Source: Candidatus Caenarcanales bacterium
GTDB taxonomy: Bacteria > Cyanobacteriota > Vampirovibrionia > LMEP-6097
NCBI GenBank assembly: GCA_022447685.1
Contig: JAKVAO010000107.1
Coordinates: forward strand, 1-6,435
Direction: 5' to 3'
Length of the DNA stretch: 6,435 bases
Made by a program: the position numbers and the translations under genes. Shown here piece by piece: positions 1 to 5,039 of this stretch. The notes below the pieces were generated by a model. The model was not told the DNA's origin. It saw only the letters and a list, made by a program, of their open reading frames with translations, and searched no databases. Every line of letters starts with the position of its first letter. Position 1 is the first letter of the stretch.

Positions 1-240
1 AACATCTACACGAATGATGAAAATGGCTCACAGAGTGAAGATAAGCCCTCGACAGTTCCATTAACAAACCTCGACACTTTCCCTGAAAATGACTCACAGA
101 CGGACTTAGAAGCGGACAACAGTTTGGACAACAACGGCCAACAGAGGCCAACAATGGCCAACAGTTTTTCTGAAAACGGTGAAAAGAGGGAGAATGAAGC
201 GGCCAACAGTTTGGACAACAACGGCCAACAGTTTTTCTGA
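1..240 (+). CDS. C-terminal part of a D/N/Q-rich protein (likely the RHH protein from 6073)
   Basis: The frame is open from base 1 through 79 codons to TGA at 238-240, with no start inside the window. The residues are mostly Asp, Asn, Glu, Gln, Ser and Thr, with no hydrophobic or catalytic motif, so this looks like a disordered tail. An N-L-D-T stretch near codons 23-26 resembles the T-N-L-D repeats of the frame at 6073-6435. That frame ends exactly on a codon boundary at 6435 and would run into this one if the molecule is a circle. The last 43 codons lie in tandem repeats (112-310). The stop is reached because the second repeat lacks 20 bp relative to the first, which shifts the phase. Being an open C-terminal frame is seen; being the RHH tail is inferred. 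Confidence 0.7.
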   Translation, partial: NIYTNDENGSQSEDKPSTVPLTNLDTFPENDSQTDLEADNSLDNNGQQRPTMANSFSENGEKRENEAANSLDNNGQQFF

Positions 241-310
241 AAACGGTGAAAAGAGGGAGAATGAAGCGGCCAACAGTTTGGACAACAACGGCCAACAGAG
301 GCCAACAGCA
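112..310. repeat. Tandem repeat with variable 10-bp GGCCAACA units
   Basis: Three consecutive copies begin at 112, 199 and 266 with GCGGMCAACAGTTTGGACAA. The first is 87 bp, the second 67 bp, and the third is cut off after about 45 bp. The size difference comes from a 10-bp subunit starting GGCCAACA: three copies in unit 1 (136, 146, 156), one in unit 2 (223) and two in unit 3 (290, 300). Related GGACAACA blocks precede them. This is a typical slippage substrate. Because 10 is not a multiple of 3, each gain or loss shifts the reading frame of the overlapping gene. Confidence 0.92.
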
Positions 311-546
311 CAAGCCGGGTTATAAGATAAACTATCTTGCTGTTGAATGACCATCGTTGAGGCCACTTCATCAATGACTTGCCAATAACCTCCTGCGCCT
401 AACAACAATGGACGGACTTCTTTTTCTTTCACCGTTAATAATCAATCATCAAGAACACACCCAACTAAATTAAAAATTATAGTTGGGGTATATTCAAGTG
501 AACAAAAAACTTAAAGAAAACATTAAATGGTAAAATAGGGGAGCTT

Positions 547-563
547 GGGGGGAATTTCCCCCC
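547..563. repeat. G6/C6 palindrome
   Basis: GGGGGGAA, one T, then TTCCCCCC: 8-bp perfect arms around a single base. It stands out from an AT-rich surround. No T-tract follows on either strand, so a rho-independent terminator is not well supported. It could be a protein-binding site or a cruciform. Confidence 0.8.
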
Positions 564-608
564 GACCAGCAGCAAATCCAGTTATTGACAAAGTAGCAAT
601 TGTATGAC

Positions 609-628
609 GAAGAGCCTGCTGGCTCTTC
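609..628 (+). terminator. Hairpin GAAGAGCC-TGCT-GGCTCTTC, possible terminator
   Basis: Perfect 8-bp, mostly G+C stem with a 4-base loop. On the + strand it is followed by CCCTTAGTTTTGG, a weak T-tract. It lies about 370 bases past the end of the + strand gene at 240, so it might end that transcript. The distance and the poor T-run make this uncertain; the hairpin itself is clear. Confidence 0.4.
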
Positions 629-714
629 CCTTAGTTTTGGCTAATTTTTGACTAAAATAACCTCTATTTGTACGGACATTTTAGGGATTTTTTGGAAGAT
701 TTTTCTTGGTCTAA

Positions 715-740
715 TTGCTTATTAGAGCATAAATAAGCAA
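715..740. repeat. Palindrome TTGCTTATT / AATAAGCAA
   Basis: Perfect 9-bp arms (715-723, 732-740) around an 8-base spacer. It shares the GCTTATT/AATAAGC half-sites with the palindrome at 912-935. The paired sites suggest binding by a dimeric protein or a recombinase, but no partner can be assigned. Confidence 0.75.
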
Positions 741-770
741 ATTCAGATTTGATCATGCTAGAACACTAAA

Positions 771-835
771 ATAGCCGATGTTCAAAATCAACCAAATAAT
801 CTTATTTTAAAGTTTGAAAATGATTTATTGGCTAT
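771..835. repeat. Long imperfect stem (ATAGCC...GGCTAT)
   Basis: Outer arms ATAGCC (771-776) and GGCTAT (830-835) and inner arms TTCAAA (781-786) and TTTGAA (813-818) could fold into an interrupted AT-rich stem. It lies between the two GCTTATT palindromes. The arms are short and the region AT-rich, so chance pairing is possible. Confidence 0.35.
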
Positions 836-911
836 CTAAACAGTTTTATAGTCTATTTCTCTGATTTACTAGAAGATTCGTTATTGTTTAATTTTTAGAC
901 CTGACTCTTTT

Positions 912-935
912 TGCTTATTTGTGATCAAATAAGCA
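912..935. repeat. Palindrome TGCTTATTTG-TGAT-CAAATAAGCA
   Basis: Perfect 10-bp arms (912-921, 926-935) with a 4-base spacer, one of the longest perfect inverted repeats in the window. Arm length and short spacer recall recombinase core sites or operators. It repeats the GCTTATT half-site of the palindrome at 715-740. No T-tract follows, so it is not a typical terminator. Confidence 0.8.
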
Positions 936-1076
936 CTAGGTTATTATGTACTAAGTATTAAGAAGATATAAAGAAGAACTTTTTGAGTTCTCTAAGAAGG
1001 ACTATCGTGTTGGCCACTACTTAATCTTGATGGGTTATTTTGCCAATGACTGTCGTTTTTATGGTACCATCAGAGA

Positions 1077-1847
1077 TTAAATAACCTCTGTAATACTAAC
1101 AATCTTACCACCAGTTTTGTGGATGTTTTGAATTTTTGCTGAAAGTTGACCATAACCTACTTCATAAGTTTGATTACTGCGCTTGGCCACTGGAGTAATT
1201 CCTGCTTTCGTAACAGCAATACGAAATCGTTTATTAGTGGAACCAGAAATCCCTCCAGTTGAGACTGCTACGTTGATTTTTTGAGCTAGGTTAGAAGCAA
1301 TACTAGCAATTAATTGAGCTTGATTACTGTTGACATCGCTAGTGGCAAATCCACCGACTAGAGAAACTGTTCGGTTAAAGACATTAGTAGTCATTCCAGT
1401 TTTTGTATTGAGACAGTAGGGATAGGGGACAATATTTTCTCCAAATTGCAGAATATAATCGTCACTATCAAGATAAGAATCGATTTCTGCTGCATATCCC
1501 TGCTCGTTGTAAGTTTGGACGTGCTGAGCAATTTCTGCTTGGTTTAAAGGTGCGCGACCTAAGAAATGTTTATAGTTTAATTCGATAAACCGATAGGTGG
1601 GACTTGCATCAAAAAACAGAGATTTATAAAGCTCAGATTGGGCTACCATTCTCACAAATCCTCGAACGGTAATATCTCCATTTCGGAGCATAGATTCGGC
1701 ACTGTCTAGACGTTGGGATTCTAACAAATGAGCATTTCCTAATAGCTGTCTGTAAACAGACCGAATAACAATTTGCAAATCGTCTTCCGTCCCATTAGGT
1801 CGTAATTCAACTGGATCAGTGATAAACCTTCCCGTTAAGCTTGTCAT
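1077..1847 (-). CDS. Phycobilisome rod linker polypeptide (PBS linker domain + CpcD domain)
   Basis: The 256-residue protein has the two-domain plan of rod linkers. A PBS linker domain at about residues 14-165 carries the family signatures V-E-L-R-P (13-17), Y-R-Q-x-L-G-N (32-38), F-I-E-L-N-Y-K-H-F-L-G-R-A-P (87-100), E-I-D-S-Y-L-D-S-D (121-129) and F-G-E-N-I-V-P-Y (135-142). A CpcD-like domain at about 206-256 ends G-G-K-I-V-S-I-T. Such proteins sit inside phycobilisome rods on the outer thylakoid face, joining phycobiliprotein hexamers and tuning energy transfer. The usual Y-R-G-F after V-P-Y is replaced by P-Y-C-L here. It is somewhat shorter than typical CpcC or CpeC proteins. A GAGGA ribosome site 8 bases upstream fixes the start. 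No phycobiliprotein gene is nearby, so it is an orphan linker; whether it serves phycocyanin, phycoerythrin or phycoerythrocyanin cannot be told from sequence alone. Confidence 0.93.
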   Translation of the reverse strand: MTSLTGRFITDPVELRPNGTEDDLQIVIRSVYRQLLGNAHLLESQRLDSAESMLRNGDITVRGFVRMVAQSELYKSLFFDASPTYRFIELNYKHFLGRAPLNQAEIAQHVQTYNEQGYAAEIDSYLDSDDYILQFGENIVPYPYCLNTKTGMTTNVFNRTVSLVGGFATSDVNSNQAQLIASIASNLAQKINVAVSTGGISGSTNKRFRIAVTKAGITPVAKRSNQTYEVGYGQLSAKIQNIHKTGGKIVSITEVI

Positions 1848-1855
1848 GATATTTT

Positions 1856-1860
1856 TCCTC
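1856..1860 (-). promoter_or_regulatory. Ribosome binding site of the rod linker
   Basis: GAGGA on the minus strand, 8 bases before the ATG at 1847-1845. It is the clearest Shine-Dalgarno in the window and supports the chosen start. Confidence 0.75.
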
Positions 1861-1882
1861 GATTGTATTTAAACACTATTAA

Positions 1883-1920
1883 CTATAAAACTTGATGATT
1901 GTCACCGATAGGTTTTATAG
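1883..1920 (-). promoter_or_regulatory. 9-bp inverted repeat in the linker leader
   Basis: CTATAAAAC (1883-1891) and GTTTTATAG (1912-1920) are perfect arms with a 20-base spacer. They lie 36-73 bases before the linker ATG. Centre spacing is 29 bp. It could be an operator or an mRNA stem-loop controlling linker expression. I did not find a clear match to the chromatic-acclimation boxes I know, such as the RcaC L box or the CcaR site. Confidence 0.6.
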
Positions 1921-1975
1921 GAAGGAACTTAATAAAAATTAATCAACTGATATCTTCACTAAATTCTCTTTGCGC

Positions 1976-1981
1976 ATTATA
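1976..1981 (-). promoter_or_regulatory. Possible -10 of the linker promoter
   Basis: A perfect TATAAT on the minus strand about 130 bases before the linker ATG. At 17-bp spacing the -35 would be TTAATT, only half matching the consensus. The TTACCAA/TTGGTAA arms overlap this upstream zone and could bind a regulator. In AT-rich DNA a lone -10 is weak evidence. Confidence 0.35.
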
Positions 1982-2062
1982 ATTTGTAACTTTTTACCAA
2001 TTAAAACAAAAGTAAATTACTTGGTAATGTACTTTAAAAAAGGTAAATGCTCAAAAATACAT

Positions 2063-2085
2063 AAGATCCCCTAGAGGATTTTTTT
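2063..2085 (+). terminator. Possible terminator hairpin with T-run
   Basis: AAGATCC (2063-2069) pairs with GGATTTT (2076-2082), seven pairs including one G-U, around the loop CCTAGA, and runs into T residues to 2085 on the + strand. On the minus strand it would lie about 115 bases past the recombinase stop, followed by ATGTATTTTT. It may insulate the recombinase from the linker. The stem is short and AT-rich. Confidence 0.35.
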
Positions 2086-2126
2086 AATACATACTAGAGA
2101 GGAGATATAATCAAGCTTTAAGCGTA

Positions 2127-2159
2127 GTAACTTGACGATAGGTGACGATGGGTAACTTG
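2127..2159. repeat. Short direct repeats GTAACTTG and GACGAT
   Basis: GTAACTTG occurs at 2127-2134 and 2152-2159 (25 bp apart) and GACGAT at 2134-2139 and 2144-2149 (10 bp apart). They lie just beyond the recombinase stop. Such spacing would suit an accessory site for the recombinase, but that is only a suggestion. Confidence 0.45.
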
Positions 2160-2198
2160 GAAAAGAAATGTATTGGGAAGTTGGTGAATATCTAGTAG

Positions 2199-3086
2199 TT
2201 ACGACAATGGCAGATAGAGAGAGCTAGAGGTATTAGGACGAGCGTGGAGGTACTTGCTGGTGGTAGCAACGTTCGTGTGACCAAGAGTTTCTTGAACGAG
2301 ATGAAGGGGTGCGCCTCGTTCTAGGGAGTGAGAGGCGTGGGCGTGCCTGAGCCAGTGGGGGGAGACTTTCTTTTTAATCCCTGCCCGTTTAGCTGCTTTT
2401 TGAACGATGCGATAAACCCAGGAAGGATCAAGACCTTTGCCATTAATATCTTTTTGCCGTGACGAAAATACGGGAGCGTTATCATCAGCCTTCCCACGAA
2501 TCTGATTTAACTTCTCCCAAACATTAGCTGGTAAAAGAACGGTTCGGGTTCGACCGCCTTTACCAAAGACGGTTACTTGTCCAGCATCATCACGGGTATT
2601 TAAGTCCTTCCAGGTCAGCGTACAAATTTCGCTGACACGAAAGCCTCCAGCGTAGAGTAACAATAATAAAGCTTGGTTTCTAAGGTTAGGTTCCATACCG
2701 ATCAAAGTAGCCACTTCCATTTCAGTGAGATATTTCTCATTGAGAGTGTCTTTAAAGGGAGGTGTTCTCACGCCCATGCCCACGTTAACAGTTGTGATGC
2801 CGATGGAGTAGGTGAAACTGAGAAGAGATTTTACTGCCGTGATCGCCAACCGTTGGGAGTTAGGGGAGCTATTGACTAAAGTATCTTGCCAGCCTTGGAG
2901 GTCAGCCAGAGTGACAGTATGAAGGGGTTTGGCGCACCAAGTAAAGAACCGCTTGACGTAACGGAGGTAAACTCGGCGGGTATGAGGGGAGCGATTGTGA
3001 AGCCACATATCAAGGAGGCGATCAAAGACTCGGCTGGCCTCAGAATCCGCTTCAAGTTGAGTGGTGGAGAAGGTTTTGACCTCCAT
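2199..3086 (-). CDS. Xer-like tyrosine recombinase
   Basis: The 295-residue protein is the usual length for XerC/XerD-type recombinases, which cut and rejoin DNA through a 3'-phosphotyrosine intermediate. Residues about 19-107 form the N-terminal SAM-like core-binding domain (S-P-H-T-R-R-V-Y-L-R-Y near 33-43). Residues about 118-285 form the catalytic domain, with every active-site residue visible: Arg150 in G-F-R-V-S-E, Lys176 in G-K-G-G-R, His244 and Arg247 in H-W-L-R-H, His270 in L-G-H-T, and the nucleophile Tyr279. The enzyme looks intact. It lies 177 bases after the winged-helix gene on the same strand, beyond that gene's terminator, so it probably has its own promoter; no clear ribosome site precedes the ATG. 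On a small plasmid its likely job is resolving multimers, but integrating or moving cargo such as the rod linker is possible. The coding DNA is visibly richer in G+C than its surroundings, consistent with a separate origin. Confidence 0.93.
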   Translation of the reverse strand: MEVKTFSTTQLEADSEASRVFDRLLDMWLHNRSPHTRRVYLRYVKRFFTWCAKPLHTVTLADLQGWQDTLVNSSPNSQRLAITAVKSLLSFTYSIGITTVNVGMGVRTPPFKDTLNEKYLTEMEVATLIGMEPNLRNQALLLLLYAGGFRVSEICTLTWKDLNTRDDAGQVTVFGKGGRTRTVLLPANVWEKLNQIRGKADDNAPVFSSRQKDINGKGLDPSWVYRIVQKAAKRAGIKKKVSPHWLRHAHASHSLERGAPLHLVQETLGHTNVATTSKYLHARPNTSSSLYLPLS

Positions 3087-3117
3087 AACACTGTCTTAAT
3101 TTTAGGTAAAAATTTAG

Positions 3118-3139
3118 CAAGATAGGGTTTGTTATCTTG
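3118..3139. repeat. Inverted repeat CAAGATA / TATCTTG upstream of the recombinase
   Basis: Perfect 7-bp arms (3118-3124, 3133-3139) separated by 8 bases, 32-53 bases before the recombinase start. Arm and spacer sizes are near those of Xer-type core sites, whose arms are about 11 bp with a 6-8 bp centre, so it could be the recombinase's own target or an operator. The arms are shorter than a standard site. Confidence 0.45.
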
Positions 3140-3229
3140 TTCTATACTCTATCAAATAACGAGAATAGGATGAAAGAGATGTTCTGAGAATGGGTAAGAC
3201 AATAAATAAGTAAGACTAGGAAAAAGCCG

Positions 3230-3255
3230 AAAAAACACTCCTGACTTAAGAGGAG
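3230..3255 (-). terminator. Rho-independent terminator of the winged-helix gene
   Basis: On the minus strand CTCCT (3255-3251) pairs with AGGAG (3242-3238) around an 8-base loop, and after TG comes a run of six T (3235-3230), then a second T-rich stretch. It starts 8 bases past the TAG stop at 3266-3264. The short stem is offset by the position and T-tract. Confidence 0.6.
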
Positions 3256-3263
3256 GTACAATA

Positions 3264-4202
3264 CTACTTAGTTCCTGATTTATTGATAAACTCTTCAAGT
3301 GCGTCTAAGTCGATCTCTCCACTCTTGATCTTGTTCACTAATTCTTGAGTTTTTTTGTGACGTTTAACTTTTTCGGCAATGTCAATAACTTCAGCAGTTG
3401 GTTTTTCTTCTGGCGGAAAGTATTTTTCATAAAGTTCTTTCCATTCACCAGATTCTTTCATTTCTAGCTCAACTTTAGCTGCTCTGATGTGGATACGGGC
3501 TGTTTCAGCTTCGCTTAACTCTTTCCACTCAATGCCATCACCGTATTCTTCTCCATAGAGTTTTGAACGTAGTTCACAATTATAGGCTTTCAGTTTTTCT
3601 AAGTCTTTGGGATTTTTAGATAAGCCACCTTCAACGGGACGAAGACATTTTAAGTAACTAAGAGGATAATCATGCTCTTCGCCGTATTGAATTCGCTTCT
3701 CTATAAAATCTGAGTAAGGAATTTCATCGTTATAAACAGTATCCCATCTGGTGGTAGCTCGACCCATCCAAGCAGCTTCTGGATTAAGTCGCCATTTGTA
3801 GTGTCTTCCTATTTTCTCACCTCGAATAAGTAAACCTTTTTTCTCAAGAATTTTTAGTGCTTCTGAAACCTGCTCACGTTTCAAGCCCATCTTTTCAGCA
3901 ACCCAAACAGTAGAAAAGTCTACCCAGTTATCAAACTCAAGAATAGAACAAACGTAATGGAAAACCTTTAACACCTTACCTGTTAGCTCTGGTTCTAGAG
4001 CCAAATACTGGTGAGTAAAGTGGGGAGTAGTTGAAAATCGAGGTTCCATAAAAATTGGTCTTCTTGAGATATGATTGATGTTGACACCTTCTTGAATTAA
4101 CCCTCTTTCTCTAAGAATGGTTTTTTCTTCATCTGATAAGCCTTCAAAGTCTATGGTAACGTGATTCTTGACGGTCTTCCTTGGATGTTTGCCTTTAGGC
4201 AT
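3264..4202 (-). CDS. RepL-like winged-helix protein, candidate plasmid replication initiator
   Basis: The 312-residue protein is soluble and highly charged. Residues about 75-141 form a winged helix: a first helix (K-V-L-K-V-F-H-Y-V), a helix-turn-helix at about 94-124 (F-S-T-V-W-V-A-E-K-M-G-L then R-E-Q-V-S-E-A-L-K-I-L-E-K-K-G-L-L), and a wing ending Y-K-W-R-L-N-P-E-A-A-W-M-G (135-147). This order, with an R-L-N-P-type end to the wing, is what RepL-type plasmid replication proteins show. RepL proteins I know are much shorter, so the long acidic helical tail (about 150-312) would be an extension. It is the only gene here that looks like a replication initiator. The promoter just upstream carries three palindromic operators, suggesting self-repression. 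GGAG 10 bases before the ATG supports the start. A plain MarR/GntR-like regulator is the main alternative. Confidence 0.65.
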   Translation of the reverse strand: MPKGKHPRKTVKNHVTIDFEGLSDEEKTILRERGLIQEGVNINHISRRPIFMEPRFSTTPHFTHQYLALEPELTGKVLKVFHYVCSILEFDNWVDFSTVWVAEKMGLKREQVSEALKILEKKGLLIRGEKIGRHYKWRLNPEAAWMGRATTRWDTVYNDEIPYSDFIEKRIQYGEEHDYPLSYLKCLRPVEGGLSKNPKDLEKLKAYNCELRSKLYGEEYGDGIEWKELSEAETARIHIRAAKVELEMKESGEWKELYEKYFPPEEKPTAEVIDIAEKVKRHKKTQELVNKIKSGEIDLDALEEFINKSGTK

Positions 4203-4212
4203 ATAATAAAAG

Positions 4213-4216
4213 CTCC
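4213..4216 (-). promoter_or_regulatory. Ribosome binding site of the winged-helix gene
   Basis: GGAG on the minus strand, 10 bases before the ATG at 4202-4200. Spacing is slightly long but acceptable. Confidence 0.5.
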
Positions 4217-4228
4217 ACTAAACATTTC

Positions 4229-4310
4229 CGTAAGAATAATCTTACGCATTGTCACTGTAATTATATCAACCCGTAAGAATAATCTTACGCATTGTAAGAA
4301 TAATCTTACG
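4229..4310 (-). promoter_or_regulatory. Three palindromic operators in the winged-helix gene promoter
   Basis: An 18-bp palindrome, CGTAAGA-ATAA-TCTTACG, occurs at 4229-4246 and 4272-4289 and, lacking only the outermost left base, at 4294-4310. Each is followed by CATT. Start-to-start distances are 43 and 21 bp, close to four and two helical turns, so all sites face the same side of the DNA. Two copies sit upstream of the -10, the third just after the expected transcript start. This is the layout of an autorepressed rep gene; the repeats might also be replication iterons. Confidence 0.85.
4260..4268 (-). promoter_or_regulatory. Extended -10 promoter of the winged-helix gene
   Basis: The minus strand reads TGATATAAT (4268-4260), a perfect extended -10 (TGnTATAAT). 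The -35 zone has no good match and is occupied by the operator at 4272-4289. The transcript would start near 4252, giving a leader of about 50 bases that contains the first operator. Confidence 0.6.
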
Positions 4311-4381
4311 CATTAAAAATTAAAATCCCCAATTTAACAGCATTTCAGATTTGGCCATATATACTGTGTACTCCAAGAGCA

Positions 4382-4396
4382 GTCCCCCGGGGGGAC
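4382..4396. repeat. C5/G6 palindrome GTCCCCC-G-GGGGGAC
   Basis: Seven-bp perfect arms around one base, at the left edge of the GC-rich island. It resembles the G/C-tract palindromes at 547-563 and 5003-5023. Confidence 0.75.
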
Positions 4397-4414
4397 GAGA
4401 ACGCGCAGGGGGCA

Positions 4415-4422
4415 GCGATCGC
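4415..4422. repeat. HIP1 octamer GCGATCGC
   Basis: HIP1, the highly iterated palindrome, is over-represented in many cyanobacterial genomes. I noticed this one copy. It supports cyanobacterial origin but has no settled function. Confidence 0.75.
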
Positions 4423-4469
4423 AAAAAACCGACCGATAGGGAGACGATTTATACTTAGCTGAGGCTCCT

Positions 4470-4519
4470 ACGTTCTAAACCTTTTAGTCCACTTTGAAAC
4501 GTAAGAAGGTTTAGAACGT
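4470..4519. repeat. 14-bp perfect stem-loop, possible structured RNA
   Basis: ACGTTCTAAACCTT (4470-4483) and AAGGTTTAGAACGT (4506-4519) are perfect arms with a 22-base loop, the longest perfect inverted repeat noticed in the window. GTCCAC in the loop (4487-4492) can pair with GTGGAC downstream (4531-4536), giving a possible pseudoknot or alternative fold. The loop also begins a copy of the operator half-site CGTAAGAA (4500-4507). It may be part of an origin, an antisense RNA or a protein site. No T-tract follows on either strand. Confidence 0.7.
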
Positions 4520-4670
4520 TCCTACGATCTGTGGACAAATTGAGTGGGCTTGGTTTTTGACTTAAATCTCGGTGGGGGGAAAAGCAAAGGCGAACAGTTG
4601 GACTTGAATTTAAGTTATAGGCCAAAACCCTCATCAACAAAGCGTCCTAACTATTCACCTTTAGCTTTTT

Positions 4671-4684
4671 TTAGAAATTTCTAA
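4671..4684. repeat. Perfect 14-bp palindrome TTAGAAATTTCTAA
   Basis: Seven-bp arms with no spacer, at the start of the AT-rich stretch. It could be an operator for a small dimeric regulator; in AT-rich DNA chance is a real alternative. Confidence 0.5.
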
Positions 4685-5002
4685 GCTCATACTTTATCTG
4701 ATCATCAAGAAAAAGACCTTCTAAGGGGTGATTTGTGAAATTATGATGTCCAGTACATAAATTAGATTATTCTTTCTTCTAGATACCTTATTCTTGTTGT
4801 GAGAGTATATTTTAAGTTAAATATCATCCTTATAATTTTGACAAGAATAAAAAGTAACTTCTGAAAAGAATATCTCTTTTGATAAGTAACTATACTCAGA
4901 AAAATATACTATTGAAAATTATTGAACCTATTCAAACCCTTATTTTACGCCTAATTTTCTTTATGTAGCAACTATACATCTATGATTATCAAGTGAAGAG
5001 GG

Positions 5003-5023
5003 TATGGGGGAAAATCTCCCATA
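5003..5023 (-). terminator. Hairpin downstream of the unknown gene
   Basis: TATGGGGGA and TCTCCCATA form nine pairs (one G-U) around a 3-base AAA loop. On the minus strand it begins 16 bases past the stop at 5042-5040, the right place for a transcript end. No T-run follows, so it may act as a 3' stabiliser or factor-assisted terminator. Confidence 0.5.
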
Positions 5024-5039
5024 TAAATAACATGAGGGA

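Larger units (their letters stand above)
241..1076. other. Non-coding region with several inverted repeats
   Basis: No convincing gene is seen on either strand between the stop at 240 and the linker gene at 1077. The first 70 bases are the end of the tandem repeat, whose open minus-strand frames are repeat artefacts. The rest is AT-rich and contains a G6/C6 palindrome (547-563), a GAAGAGCC hairpin (609-628), two related GCTTATT palindromes (715-740 and 912-935), a long imperfect stem (771-835), AGAACT/AGTTCT arms (975-980, 986-991) and the 10-bp palindrome ATGGTACCAT (1061-1070) just beyond the linker stop. No clear promoter was found. It could serve as a recombination or control region, but nothing proves a role. 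Confidence 0.6.
1848..2198. other. Linker leader and recombinase downstream region, non-coding
   Basis: No gene is seen. From the linker start upward it holds a ribosome site, a 9-bp inverted repeat (1883-1920), a TATAAT on the minus strand (1976-1981), TTACCAA/TTGGTAA arms (1994-2000, 2021-2027) beside that -10, a terminator-like hairpin (2063-2085) and a direct repeat (2127-2159). The linker therefore probably has its own promoter and is not simply read through from the recombinase. Confidence 0.6.
4321..5039. other. Non-coding region, candidate replication origin
   Basis: No credible gene is seen between the operators and the unknown gene ending at 5040. About 4375-4620 is G+C-richer and holds a C5/G6 palindrome, a HIP1 site, a 14-bp stem-loop (4470-4519) and an ACTTAAAT/ATTTAAGT inverted repeat (4560-4567, 4608-4615). 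About 4640-5000 is very AT-rich, with a perfect palindrome at 4671-4684, and could be a melting region. A structured GC block beside an AT-rich block next to the rep-like gene and its repeats is the pattern expected of an origin; this is inference. Confidence 0.45.

Noticed and set aside
112..310. CRISPR array
   Set aside because: Units are 87 and 67 bp, adjacent and without unique spacers; no cas gene is present.
6..432. Minus-strand frames of 122 and 108 codons over the tandem repeat
   Set aside because: They stay open because the repeat lacks stops in several frames. The products are repeated Cys/Trp/Leu/Phe strings with no domain, and the + strand frame is the better coding candidate.
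2199..3086. Integron integrase
   Set aside because: Length and motif spacing fit ordinary XerC/XerD-type enzymes, the extra helix typical of integron integrases was not seen, and no attC-like cassette array was recognised.
2673..3125. Small frames on both strands inside or across the recombinase start
   Set aside because: They overlap the recombinase, whose motifs and catalytic residues are complete, and show no features of their own.
4455..4640. 61-codon minus-strand frame in the GC-rich island
   Set aside because: It runs through the 14-bp stem-loop, has only a weak AGGA before its ATG and shows no recognisable domain. A short peptide cannot be excluded, but structure of the DNA or RNA explains the region better.
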